64,000 nt of DNA from Hysterangium stoloniferum (Eukaryota > Basidiomycota > Agaricomycetes > Hysterangiales > Hysterangiaceae): assembly GCA_015178975.1 (NCBI GenBank), contig WHVD01000045.1:186001-250000 (forward strand), read 5' to 3'. Made by a program: the position numbers and the translations under genes. Position 1 is the stretch's first letter, and the number at the start of each line of letters is the position of its first letter. The notes beneath the pieces were generated by a model. The model made no database searches and was not told the DNA's origin. It was given only the letters and a program-made list of their open reading frames with translations. This document shows, piece by piece, positions 33,238 through 43,786 of the stretch.

Positions 33238-35076
33238 CTAATTATACCCTACCAACACACGAGTGAAAGGAGTGGCGACCACGCAAAGGAAAGAACGTGC
33301 GGTGAAATATAAACGCTCAAGCCTGTAACTGATGTATTGGTCGTTGGTCGAGCCGCACATTACGTCAAAATGTAGAAGGAGAGAAGCGAGAATGGAGATG
33401 GCATCGAGGCCGCGTACTGTGGTACACGCAGATTCGGGCTCGGAAGATCCACCTATCAGCTTCTGAGTAACCGCCATTATTATCTCACCAGACTCCAGGA
33501 GATGCCAACTTGGATTCCTGTGCGTCAGAATCAACCTGGTAGGAAAGTTTCATGGGCGGATGTAAGACGGTGCTGGAAGATAAAATATAGTGAACGTACC
33601 ATACGATGGGCCCAATGAGCGAAGAAACCACATTCAGCTGGTTGATGTGATCTGTGAGAAGCGTGCTGTCGTCGAAGAAGGTTTGCAAAGGGCGCATACT
33701 CCAATACAGTAAACGTGATGCCTCCGAATCAATATGACGTGTCAATGACGCTATATTCATGGGTATGTCGTCCAATACAACCCTCAATACAGCGCCAGCG
33801 ATATCTCGAAACCATGCATCTTGTTGGATGCAACACACGAGAAGCTCTATAGGATATTCATAAAATCTAAGTGGTTGTGTCTGATATTCTCTGTTATGGT
33901 TTTGGTGGGAAGGATGAAATGGTGTGATGGCACGACGCACGGTTGTAACCAGAATTCAATGCAACCTCTGATCGCCGTGAGCTCTTTTACAGATAGTGGA
34001 CGCATGTCGCAGATCGCTTCCACGATAGGAATAAGGGCGAAAAGGGGTAAGCGCCAATCAAATTTTGAGACACAGTGAGATTCTGAGAAATAACCGGCCA
34101 TGTATATGATAAATGTTGATGCGACCTCATCAAAGTTGGTGTGCAGCGGTGACTTGACTAAAACGTTGTACAATGATGACGTAATCACAGGCGACGCGTC
34201 TCCACCTAACCAATGAACGCCGGGGCAGGAAAAGAAGGCCCAAGCCAAGAATGTCATAAGCTGGGTAGTCTGACGTATGCTACGCCGCTGCATATAAAGT
34301 AAAGGCATCGGGTCCCATAAAATCATCCAAGCTCGTTTCCGAATTTGAGGCGGGTATGTGGGTCTACAAAGACGTTGATATTTCGAGTGTATTCAACATT
34401 GACGCTGAGTTATCCCTACCTCATTAAATAGACACTCTCTTGAATTAGTCTTCCCAATATTGGCAAGGTGAGATGCTTGCGTAGAACCTGGCTAAAGGCA
34501 CCGTTGTCGTGAGACAATTGACTGATTATTTTCCCGTATATTGTCAGCTTTCCCATCACCGAAGCTTTCTTTGCACTGTGCAGGACTTTCATCCCAACCC
34601 TTTCCAAACAGACTCCACAGTAATACCCAGGGCTAATTTCAATACTTGATGATGTCCCAAGACTCCGTGAGCTCACTCCCCAGTCATCGTCATGACTGCG
34701 ATACGGGCTGAGGTTGGATGCCGTGTTGGCGGATATCCAAGACATCTTGACAACAGTCGGTGACACAGATCCCATGGACATAGTATTTTACTTCGCTCAC
34801 CAACTCGTCGACTCAGACCTCTATATGGTTTGCAGACAGCAGTATGTGTTCCTCATCATCGGGGGCCCGATAACATAAATCATGGCCGGGTTCGCTACAA
34901 CCCCATCGTTCTTGAAGCTTTTGCCTAAATATCTCTCTCATCCCCTTCTGAATGATCTGGTCCCGTTGCTCTGAACTCAATACATCTGGGGGAAGTAGTT
35001 CATCAACGCCTTCAACGTAGGGCTCAGCCGTTGCCAAATCGTGATCTCTCAGAGTCATCTCGGTGACAGTAGACAT
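33238..35076 (-). pseudogene. Family A pseudogene: nonsense in exon 1 and deleted exon 2 start
   Basis: Exon 1 is 35076-34801; the tryptophan codon of the conserved IEVW is TGA at 34815-34813. The end of intron 1 and the first codons of exon 2 (CQGETGYHDPP) are deleted, with GTGTCAC joined directly to the TVVKMSW part near 34760. Exons 3 (34279-33941), 4 (33890-33600) and 5 (33535-33238) are all open and splice in frame, ending VLVGYN and stop. Its exon 5 groups with the left-arm fragment at 4280 (HFDVMCGST, Y-N end) rather than with the other copies. Confidence 0.7.
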
Positions 35077-35118
35077 TGGTGGGTAGCAGTCGTACTTACA
35101 TTCGAAAGGGGTGCTGAA

Positions 35119-35127
35119 CTTTTATGG
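35119..35127 (-). promoter_or_regulatory. TATA-like CCATAAAAG upstream of a damaged A copy
   Basis: About 45 bases before the ATG at 35076 on the minus strand, at the position of GCATAAAAGC in the 45.6 kb copy. Confidence 0.3.
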
Positions 35128-36302
35128 CGCGGTCAGTCGGAGAGTTAATTCCACCAAGGTATAGCCTTGTGGCTGTGCTTACACAGCATTCACAGTCTGT
35201 CGCTGCCGTCTTTGTAAATAACATCCCCTCACCTTCCATACAGGCTCCAGTGCACTAAGTTACCTTACTACTTTCTTACGCCTTCTGCTGAAGGCTCACA
35301 CAGCATTTAATAATAGTTTAGCCAATTGTTACCCCATAGTATAATATTATTGAGCGTCAGAGTTGCAATGCAGCTTTTCTGACATTCCAGAAGTGGGTTC
35401 AAGAATTTCTAATGAAGTCATCACGGTTCGGTTCAAGAAAGGTCCGGGAATCATCATTGCCTGTGAGATATATATATCTAGTTACAACATATTTAATTAT
35501 TAGTCACAAAACACGAGCCCTACAAATTCAAAGGGATCATCGATCCAGCTTTTGTCACGGACTCCGCACAGAACTGCATTAAGAATAAGAAGTGATTATA
35601 TGCGCTCTGAAATCGCTTCACACCATAATATTGAATACCGCTCCAGCAACATGTCGAAACCATAAATCTTGGTGGATGCAGCCGAATTGCTGAATAGGAT
35701 CTTGGGTAACTCAACGTCAGCAGGATCAGGTGTGATGGTGTGATGCACTGTTATAACAAGAATTCAAGTAGCCTCTGATCGAAGTCACTTCCACACTGGT
35801 GACGGTCGTGGGAGATGGTTTCCACGATATATACAAACTTACCAATGAGTAAAGTATCTTGACCATCAAATGTTGATAGATTTCGGGCCATTTGCATGAT
35901 AAATGTCGATGCGACATCATCAAGGTTGGTGTTTAGTGGTGGCTTGGCCGCAGTATTATAAAATAACGACCTCATTGCAGTTGCTTCTATCTGATTGATC
36001 GAGACCGGGGTATCATATGAAGGTGAAACCCAAAGGTGTCAGGAGCTTGCCAATGTGATCTCTCCGCTGTATATAGAGTGAATACCAGCGGAACAGGCAT
36101 AAAATCATCGACGCTCTCTGCGGATTTTCGTGGTTCTACGAAGATGTGAGGATTTCGAGTATATTCAATGATTGACGCTGAGCTATCCCTACCTCATTCA
36201 ATCAAAGCTCTGTTGAATTAGTCTGCCTAGTCTTGCCAGATTTCAATTCTAAATCAAAAGCCCATCAACCCAAAATACTGTGAGACCATTCCCCAGTCCA
36301 CG
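35128..36302 (-). pseudogene. B-type exons 2 and 3 remnant and flank, cut by the copia element
   Basis: B-type exon 3 is at 35975-35750 (NTNLDDVASTFIMQMARNLSTFD). Part of exon 2 lies at 36302-36190 and breaks off at about 36302, where copia sequence begins. The piece at 35400-35720 is a shortened upstream flank. Same lineage as 30466-31350. Confidence 0.5.
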
Positions 36303-38682
36303 ATCCTGGTGGAGGAATGGCAGGTAAGACTCTTGATGAATCCAAGCAGGCTTGCCGTCTCGCCCGTGGCTCCAAGTCGAATAGTTCAAACTCGCCTACC
36401 ATTAGCCCTGGTTCCAAATCGAGCGGTTCAACTATAACTGCCATTAGCTCTACTCCTGCACCCACTACACCGAAGGTTCCCATTAAGTTGCAAGGTGCCG
36501 ACGGTAAAATCTACATTGTCAACATGGACTCATCGGACTTCTCCTCTTCGGACACCCCTACTGCCAATGTTGCTTTTTCCTCTAACTCCATCTCATTACC
36601 CCCCCCCTTCGATATCTTTGTCACCACAAGACACTATTGAGTATGATGGATGGCTTGTCATTGAGGAGGAGTTAAAAACGAATATCGACTGGTCCAAACA
36701 TAGCCAATCTACCAAGGCAGCTATTAATACAACCGACATCATTCCTGTATCCTCCCCTACTCGCACACCTATCTCCAATGACTCGCATCCATTCTGGATG
36801 GACAGTGGTGCCTCCATTCATATATCTCCTGACCGAACTGACTTCCTAACCTTGAAAGCCGTTACCCCCCGCTCTGTTAAAGGCTTGGGTGGCTCCTCTG
36901 TATGGGTGATCGGCATTGGGGATATCAAATTATGGATAGGTCGAGGCACACATATACTATTACAAAACGTTTTATATATTCCAGATGCCACTGTACGATT
37001 AATTTCAATCCACTGCGTCATGAAAGACTCGAATGTCATTGCACATTTTGATGATGCCTCCTGCTGGCTTAGCACAAAGTCATCTGGAACAATTATAGCT
37101 CGAGGAAACTTACTTCCACAAAAACACCTTTATTCTCTGAACCTTTACTCAGCCCAAACTGAACATGCTCTCATTGCTCATCGCGCACCCACCATTGAAT
37201 CGTGGCACCATCGACTTGGCCATGTGAACTATCAAGCTATTCATGATATGTTCCACTCTGGCCTCATCCAAGGTACGACAGCCCCCAACCCCTCCATCAC
37301 TCCCACTAAATGTGATGCCTGTATTCTTGGTAAACAGACTAAGACATCTATTCCAAAAACACGTGAAAAGGGGGAAGGGCATAGAGCGACAAGGCAATTA
37401 GAGAAAGTATGGATCGATTTGTCTGGACCTAGTCCTGTCACCTCACGAACTGGAAATAACTACGTCATGAATATTGTAGATGACTATTCAAGTTACTGTT
37501 GGACAATCTTACTAAAACTTAAAAGTGATGCTTTCTCGCAACTTCAAATTTGGGAACATGCACGGGAAGTTGAAATGGGGTTAAAGGTTGGAATTTACTG
37601 GACAGACAATGGAGAACTTAAAAGCCATGAAATGGTTCATTGGTTAGCCTCTAGAGGGACTGATCATCAATTCACAGCTCCATACACATCAGCACACATT
37701 GGACGCGTTGAACGATTGCACTGCACCTTAATGGGCAAGGCTAGAACTATGCACATTTACGCCGGACTACCTACATATTTGTGGGATGAATTTTACCTCA
37801 CCACAGCTCATTTGCATGTCAAAACAACTACCAAATCCCTGATAGGCAAAACACCCTGGGAATCATGGTATGGCAGAAAACCAGACTATTCTTACATGCG
37901 GGAGATCGGGTGCCGTGCATTCGTCTTAATTCAAAACAGGGTCAACCCAAAGATTTATGAGTGATCTATTGAGTGCATTTTAATTGGATACGATGACAAA
38001 TCTAAGACATACAGGTGCTACAACCCAAAAACACGACTAATCTACAGTTCCTATCATGTTCGATTTCTCGAAAGCCATGATGGTCACCCACGCCCTACCA
38101 CGAATGAGTCTATCACCTCCCATAGTACGAATTTAGAATCGGATCTGATCCCTCCTTCTCAGGATCACTACTCTACCAGCATACCTCTTGAATTTCCTGA
38201 TCCGAATCCTACCTTGCCAATACAAGAAATTCCTCCCATTCAGGAGATTGGCGAATCATCAGATCTACCCCTTCGGCATTCCAATAGGACCACAGCTGGC
38301 CAACCTACTTCAACTGCTCGACTTGATCGTGCTGTTCAGGAATCCAAAGATAGTGCTGAGCATTTACGAGTACAATGACAGGAACGCTTGACTGCCATCA
38401 ATGAATTACATACTACTGCTCCTGCATCGACACCACCTGTTGACAATGATGAGTTACAGCGTGTTTTGTTATCCCTTCAATGCCGCTCTGACCTACCAGA
38501 CGAGAATGTCACCTTAGCCGCTTTAACTGATACACTTGGCATTGATCCGTTAACATGCAATGATGAACCACAAACTTGGGCGGAAGCCCTCCATTCTGGA
38601 GATGCCTCTCGATGACGGGTTGGTTACCAGGAGGAGTTGGACTCACTCAAACAAATGGGCATATATAAATTGGTTCCCCAGT

Positions 38683-39646
38683 GTTAGGATACACACACAG
38701 GCCGGGTTTCCGGAGAAACCCGTGGGATATCCGGTAGGACTTGGCTTCAGCTTATAGGCTGCACCCTCGCTAGATCGTGTTGTCCAATTTCAAACGGACG
38801 GACGGGGATCCCGGGGAGTCCGGGCGGGGTTCGTGGGTCGTAGGTCATAAGTCAGAGGTCGTGGGTCGTGAGTCGAGTTGGTTGAGAGAGATAGATGTGT
38901 CGGAGCCCATGGGCTCCGACTAGTGCAAGCGATGTGAATTGAGTAAGGTTTTTAGAGTGGAAAATTTTATTAGATTACTGGGGGGAATCTAAGCTAATTT
39001 TCTGACTGGATTGTATGTACAACATCTGCCAGTTTATATAGACCATGGAGTGAATGACATACCAAATCCAGTAATGGCGAAACGAAACTAACAAAACATG
39101 AAACGGGAATAGTAAACACCAAATTGGTGTTAGGAACGGAACGAATGGAACGGAACGGAACGGAACGGAACGGAACGGAACGGAACGGAACGGAACGGAA
39201 CGGAACGGAACGGAACGGAACGGAACGGAACGGAACGGAACGGAACGGAACGGAACGGAACGGAACGGAATGGAATGGAATGGAACGGAACGGAGCGGAG
39301 TCCGAATCGTGACAAAGCATAACCCATAACGGGAAACGGAGCGGGAGCGGAGTCCTAAATCGTGACAGGTCATTTGACTAAAACGGGAACGGGGCTCGAT
39401 TAGAGCGGTGACGGGATTCTGAGCGGGTTCCGGTGACTGATGCATGGGACGAAGACGGACATAGACAGAGACGGGATCCGGGGGAAGTCCGGTGACTGAT
39501 ATGTGTCTTAATGAGGTCGAACGTAACAAGTCTTGACGTAACGGAGTCCGGGCGGGAAATCCTATAAACAGACGATTGGTGCTTGTAGCGCGTGGGGGCG
39601 TACGAGTTAGTGCCCGGAGTCTGGCGGGATTTGTCTGGTCGTAACA
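38683..39646 (+). mobile_element. Solo LTR, 964 bases, nested in the copia reverse transcriptase
   Basis: The insert begins TGTTAGGATACAC and ends GGTCGTAACA, the TG...CA ends of an LTR. It is flanked by CCCAG (38678-38682) and CCCGG (39647-39651), a five-base target duplication differing by one G-to-A change. Removing it restores the copia frame: KLVP from the left joins SEVPQGCKIRKGRPVF on the right. It holds an inverted repeat near its start (CGGGTTTC...GAAACCCG, 38703-38722), a 22-base perfect palindrome (38899-38920), a GGAAC microsatellite and a TATAAA at 39563. No internal region is present. Superfamily unknown. Confidence 0.85.
39133..39300 (+). repeat. GGAAC pentanucleotide microsatellite
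   Basis: About 25 perfect copies between 39147 and 39270, with variant copies (GGAAT, GGAGC) on the right and an ATG-containing variant on the left. Open frames on both strands here (NGTER and SVPFR repeats) are by-products of the repeat and not genes. Confidence 0.95.
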
Positions 39647-41151
39647 CCCGGTCTGAAGTTCCTCAGGGATGCAAGATCCGAAAAGGACGTCCTGTATTTC
39701 ACATTAAACGAGATGAGTCTGGCTGGGCCATTCGTTGGAAGGTGCAATTGGTCTTTAAAGGGTTTGAGCAAATATATGGTAAAGATTATCATAAAACAAC
39801 CTCACCGACTGCATGCATGGAATCCTGGCATATTTTGCTGCACATTGCCACTACTCTTGGTTGGGATGCACAACAAATCGACATCAAAACCACTTTTCTT
39901 TATGGTCTCCTACCTGAGGATGAGGTGCAATATATGGTACAACCAGAAGGATTTGAGGAACCTGGCAAAGAAGATTATGTTTGGATGATAGTTCGGGGCC
40001 TATATGGCATGAAACAAAGCGGCTGGATATGGAACAAAACCATGAACGAACAAATGTTAAGTTGGGGTTTCACTCACCTTACATCAGAATCTTGCATTTA
40101 TTATAGACAAACTACTACTGGAGTTATCATTGCTGCCATACATGTGGATGATTTCCTCTCTATTGCCAGTTCTGCTGCCGAGAATAACACTTTCAAGGAT
40201 CAGATGCATCATGTGTGGACCATTTCCGACCTTGGCTCTGTCCACTTTGTTGTTGGAATTGCAGTGGAATGGGATCGGCCAAATAATTCTGTTTACCTTT
40301 CCCAAACTGCCCTTATCGACAAAATTATATGTCAATTTGGCCAAGACACTTCCACCACTGTTTCTACACCTATGGATCATAGTTTGAAACTTCGCAGATT
40401 CGATCGTACTTCACTATCAACAATCGAGGTTGACGACCTACTCAAAATCCCATATTGATCTCTCATTGGCTGTTTACTTTATTTAGCCATTTCCACATGT
40501 CCTGACATTTCTTTTGCTGTTCAACAACTCTCACATTTTCTTGACTCTTATTCTACACCGCATTGGCATGCCGCCATTTGAGTTTTTTGGTATCTAAAAG
40601 GCACACGAAACCTTAAGCTATGCCTGGGTGGTTCCAATAAAATTGACCTCACTGGGTATACAGATTCTGATTGGGCCAATTGTCTTGACACTCGACGCAG
40701 CATTAGCAGTTATGCCTTTACTCTGGGATCTGGCCTTATCTCATGGGTCACAAAAAAGCAAAAGACTGTCACTGCCTCTTCCTGTGAGGCTGAATATGTT
40801 GCTGCTTTCGAAACCATCAAGGAGGCTAGCTGGCTTCGTGCATTATTCACCGGGATTCACTTTCCTTGTCCTGTGTCCACCTCTATTTTTTGCGATAACA
40901 ACACCGCTATCTCTTTATCTGAAGACCCCCTCTTGCATTCCCGGGTCAAACATATTGATATTAAATACCACTTCCTCCGCGAGCGGGTCCATACTGGTGA
41001 CATTATCCTGCATTATGTCAATACTGTGAATAATCTTGCCGATATTTTCACCAAAGCACTGGAACCTTCCAAATTCACTTATCTCCGTAATTTACTAGGT
41101 CTTAGATAACTGGATTTCCATGCGAGGAGGAGTATCTACGGTGAGGAGGAG

Positions 41152-41415
41152 TGTTGGATAACACTGTAGAAATCCCATCACCATATATGGGCAAACAATA
41201 ATACAAAAGGATCGAAACAACAAAGGAACTATGTGTCCAAGCATATCCTATTGTTCTCTTTTTTGTTTCATACTTTTCTTTGTTCTACATCCCTATTGTC
41301 CGTCTTACTTATTGTTTACTTCTGGTATATATGTAGTAGCTAGAACGTCTCTATACCTCAGTCCGTTATACACTAATACGAGACTGAGATTACTATTAGG
41401 TCTTACTTTCTAACA
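41152..41415 (+). repeat. 3' LTR of the copia element
   Basis: Starts TGTTGGATAACACTG directly after the purine tract and ends CTTACTTTCTAACA, 264 bases. It is followed at once by family A sequence (CCTTCACTTGATATGCAG, the end of intron 2). Confidence 0.8.
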
Positions 41416-41429
41416 GCCTTCACTTGATA

Positions 41430-42630
41430 TGCAGTGGAGTGGCAGAGGTCACACTACCCGGCTTATGACATATTTGGCTTGGGCCTTCACGTGGTGTCCC
41501 GGCGTTCATCCATCAGCTAGAGACGCGTCAACTGCGATTACGTCATCACTTTACAACGTTTTAGTCAAGTCACCGCTGCACACCAACTTGGATGAGGTTG
41601 CATCAACATTTATCACACACATCGCCCGTGCTGTAATAGAATTCCATGATCCCTTACCCCTTTTCTGCCTTCCGTATATCGTAAAAGTGATCTGCCACGT
41701 GCGTCAACTATCTGTAGAGGAGCACACGGCGATCAGTGGTTGCATTGAATTCTCGTTACAACCGTGCGTCGCGACATTCCATCATTTCATCTTTCCCACC
41801 AAAAGCATAACAGACAAAATCACCGGCGACTATCTCCTTTTTATCACCATCCTACACGGCTTCTCGTGTGTTGCATCTGTTGTAATACGAAGCTATAACA
41901 AATGTACTCAGTCTCGTAGTAAAACGAGCACTATGCTAACCTATAACAAATGTACTAATAATGAATTAGTATCAGTTATAGAACATCATTATCTAGAATA
42001 TCTACTGACCTCAGTCTCGTAGTAAAACGAGCACTGAGGAAAAACTTTTCTAACTCAGAAGTATAGCATATAGATCCGGCAGTTGTGGACCGTAGTGGAC
42101 CTAAACACCGTCACAGACGCGTCGCGCTAATATTCCAACAGCATCCAAGATGCATGGTTTCGAGATATTGCTGGAGCTGCATTTAAGGTTTTGGTGGACA
42201 TAAATATGCATTCAGTGTCATTGACTCATACTGATTCGGAGATATCATATTCACTGCATTTGAGTATCCACTCCTTGCAAACCTTCTTCGGCGACAGCAC
42301 GCTTCTCATCGATCACATCAACCAGCTGAATGTGGTTTCTTCGCTCATTGTGCCCATCGTAAGGTACGTTCACACTATTTTACTATAGCACTGTCTTACA
42401 TCCACCCATGAAATTGTCCTACCAGTCTGATTCTGATGGAAGCGACTCCACATTTCGCACTCTTGCGTTCTGCTGAGAAAATAATAGCGGTTACTCAGAA
42501 GCTGATAGCTGGATCTTCCGAGCCCGAATCTGCGTGTACCACAGTGCGCAGCCTCGATACCATCTCCATTCTCGTTTCTCTCCTTCTACATTGTGACATT
42601 ATGCGCGGCTCGACCAATTACCAATCCATT
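41430..42630 (+). pseudogene. Family A gene fragment (exons 3-5), plus strand, with an LTR in exon 4
   Basis: Exon 3 is open from about 41440 (RGHTTRLMTYLAWAF) to the GTGCGT donor near 41764. Intron 3 ends CATAACAG near 41812. Exon 4 begins with CAA AAT CAC and is interrupted at 41878 by a 263-base solo LTR, resuming at 42141 with DAWFRDIAGAAFKVL. Exon 5 (from about 42433) is open through ACTTVRSLDTISILVSLLLHCDIMRGST, then fuses at about 42630 to downstream-block sequence, giving a false end (LGEREAGPSH). Exons 1-2 are missing behind the copia element. Confidence 0.7.
41878..42140 (+). mobile_element. Small solo LTR, 263 bases, with perfect target duplication GCATC
   Basis: Begins TGTTGTAATACGAAG and ends AATATTCCAACA. 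GCATC flanks it at 41873-41877 and 42141-42145. Removing the LTR and one GCATC gives VCCIQDAWFR-like sequence, continuous with other A copies (one codon differs). It contains a repeated stretch (CTCAGTCTCGTAGTAAAACG at about 41908 and 42011). It is not the same sequence as the neighbouring copia LTR, although both contain CCTCAGTC. Confidence 0.85.
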
Positions 42631-43786
42631 TGTTTGGGAGAACGGGAAGCCGGGCCAAGCCATTAGAAAACACGATGATTAAACCACCAACACTTCTTCA
42701 CATTGTCGTGAGCTTTCACCTTGTGTCAGAGAAACGTACCTCGTGGTCATGTCAGGTGGGATCTGGCAATGACATAATTCAAACATGACAATTGGTGGAA
42801 TGAACTCCAGTCAACCGACATGGAAGCAGCAGGGGAACTGTTGGGATAGGGAGTAAAATAAATTTTCGTGGCGTGTAGTTTCACGCTAACGAGTGAAACA
42901 TTGAAACAGACCATAAACAAGAAAATCTCGGGGAATGACTGCTCCACGCGGCGGGTCGTGGCTATTCTTCAGCTCTTAGTTGATATGGGATTCCGGCTGA
43001 CATGACCACGAGCTACCTTTCCCTTATACAGGGTGAGAACTCACGACGTGTGAAGAAATGTCGGTGTCTTGATCATGGTGTTGTCCATTGGTTTGCCCCC
43101 GGCTTCCTGTTCTTCCAAACAAGGGACACGAGAAGAATGGTGGGACCCCCTTCTTTGAAACGCCGTAGTGGTATTCGATTGACATTGTTACTGCTAGTAT
43201 ATGCCATGCGATTTAAGAGAGTAGTCATTGGAGTATATTCAACACCAGTGTAGAGAACCTCGCAGCGACAATTACAAGTGACTATCTTCGCTTTAAAATT
43301 GTATCACATTATGTAGCTTCATACAACTCTCAAGTCCGCGTCCTGTTAGAAATGATTGTCATTGATAAATAGGATCTCAGTCTAGCCGCTGGTGGTGGCC
43401 GCGAGTGTCTTATATTTGCTCGGCCCCTTTTTCATACCTCTGGTGATATCTTACATTAAAATGCGGATGTTAGTCTAATTACGGCTAGTGCAATGTATTC
43501 AACACATTTATGAGGAGAACTGAGGAGCTCGCGGCGATAATGAAAACTGACTATATAGTTCTTACATAGGTTCAAACCATATAGATTTATAACATCTGCA
43601 ACCCCGGCTGCAATCCTGGTCCGGTTGAGATGTGTCGGTATCATCGAAGAGAAATGATTAGAAAGTGTGTCCAATCGATGGTGTAAGACCTTTGTCAGGG
43701 CAACCATGTGCCTTCAACACTGATAGGGGGGTCTAATCGGACCGTACCGACGGTGTGGCGACCACGCAAAGGAAGGAACGGGCGGT
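42631..43786 (-). repeat. Downstream blocks around an orientation switch at about 42764
   Basis: 42630-42764 is plus-oriented downstream block. From about 42764 the minus-oriented block resumes (SPAASMSVDWSSFHQLSCLNYV, 42947-42770). 43707-43456 holds the VALTKVLHHRLDTLSNHFSS block. A deletion has removed part of the next block near 43410-43430. The antisense frame at 43002-43253 (plus) is open. Confidence 0.5.

Larger units (their letters stand above)
36317..41109 (+). pseudogene. Copia polyprotein, broken
   Basis: The gag tail (MAGKTLDESKQACRLARG) changes frame at a run of eight C near 36600-36608. Then: protease motif MDSGAS (36799), WHHRLGHVN pre-integrase (37202), integrase with WIDLSGP, TDNGEL and GRVERLH (37410-37720), reverse transcriptase with IHVDDFL (about 40140), and RNase H with SDWANCLDTRRS and CEAEYVAA (40670-40800). 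In-frame TGA codons occur at about 37962, 38376, 38613, 40456 and 40579; by comparison with the family, most replace arginine CGA. A solo LTR interrupts the start of the reverse transcriptase domain. The product cannot be made. Confidence 0.85.
36303..41415 (+). mobile_element. Ty1/copia retrotransposon, 5'-truncated, interrupted by a solo LTR
   Basis: Domain order is protease, integrase, reverse transcriptase, RNase H, which is the copia order. The 5' LTR and most of gag are missing: the element starts abruptly at about 36303. A purine tract (GAGGAGGAG, 41143-41151) precedes a TG...CA 3' LTR at 41152-41415. The left flank is a minus-strand B exon and the right flank a plus-strand A intron/exon 3, so the original target site is not preserved. 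A 964-base LTR of another element splits it at 38683-39646. Confidence 0.85.

Noticed and set aside
38975..39529. Long open frames with SVPFR or NGTER repeats on both strands
   Set aside because: They are the translation of the GGAAC microsatellite inside a solo LTR; a five-base repeat stays open in several frames by itself.
41152..42140. The 263-base insert as a copy of the neighbouring copia LTR
   Set aside because: Length is almost equal and both contain CCTCAGTC, but the rest does not align; it is a different LTR.
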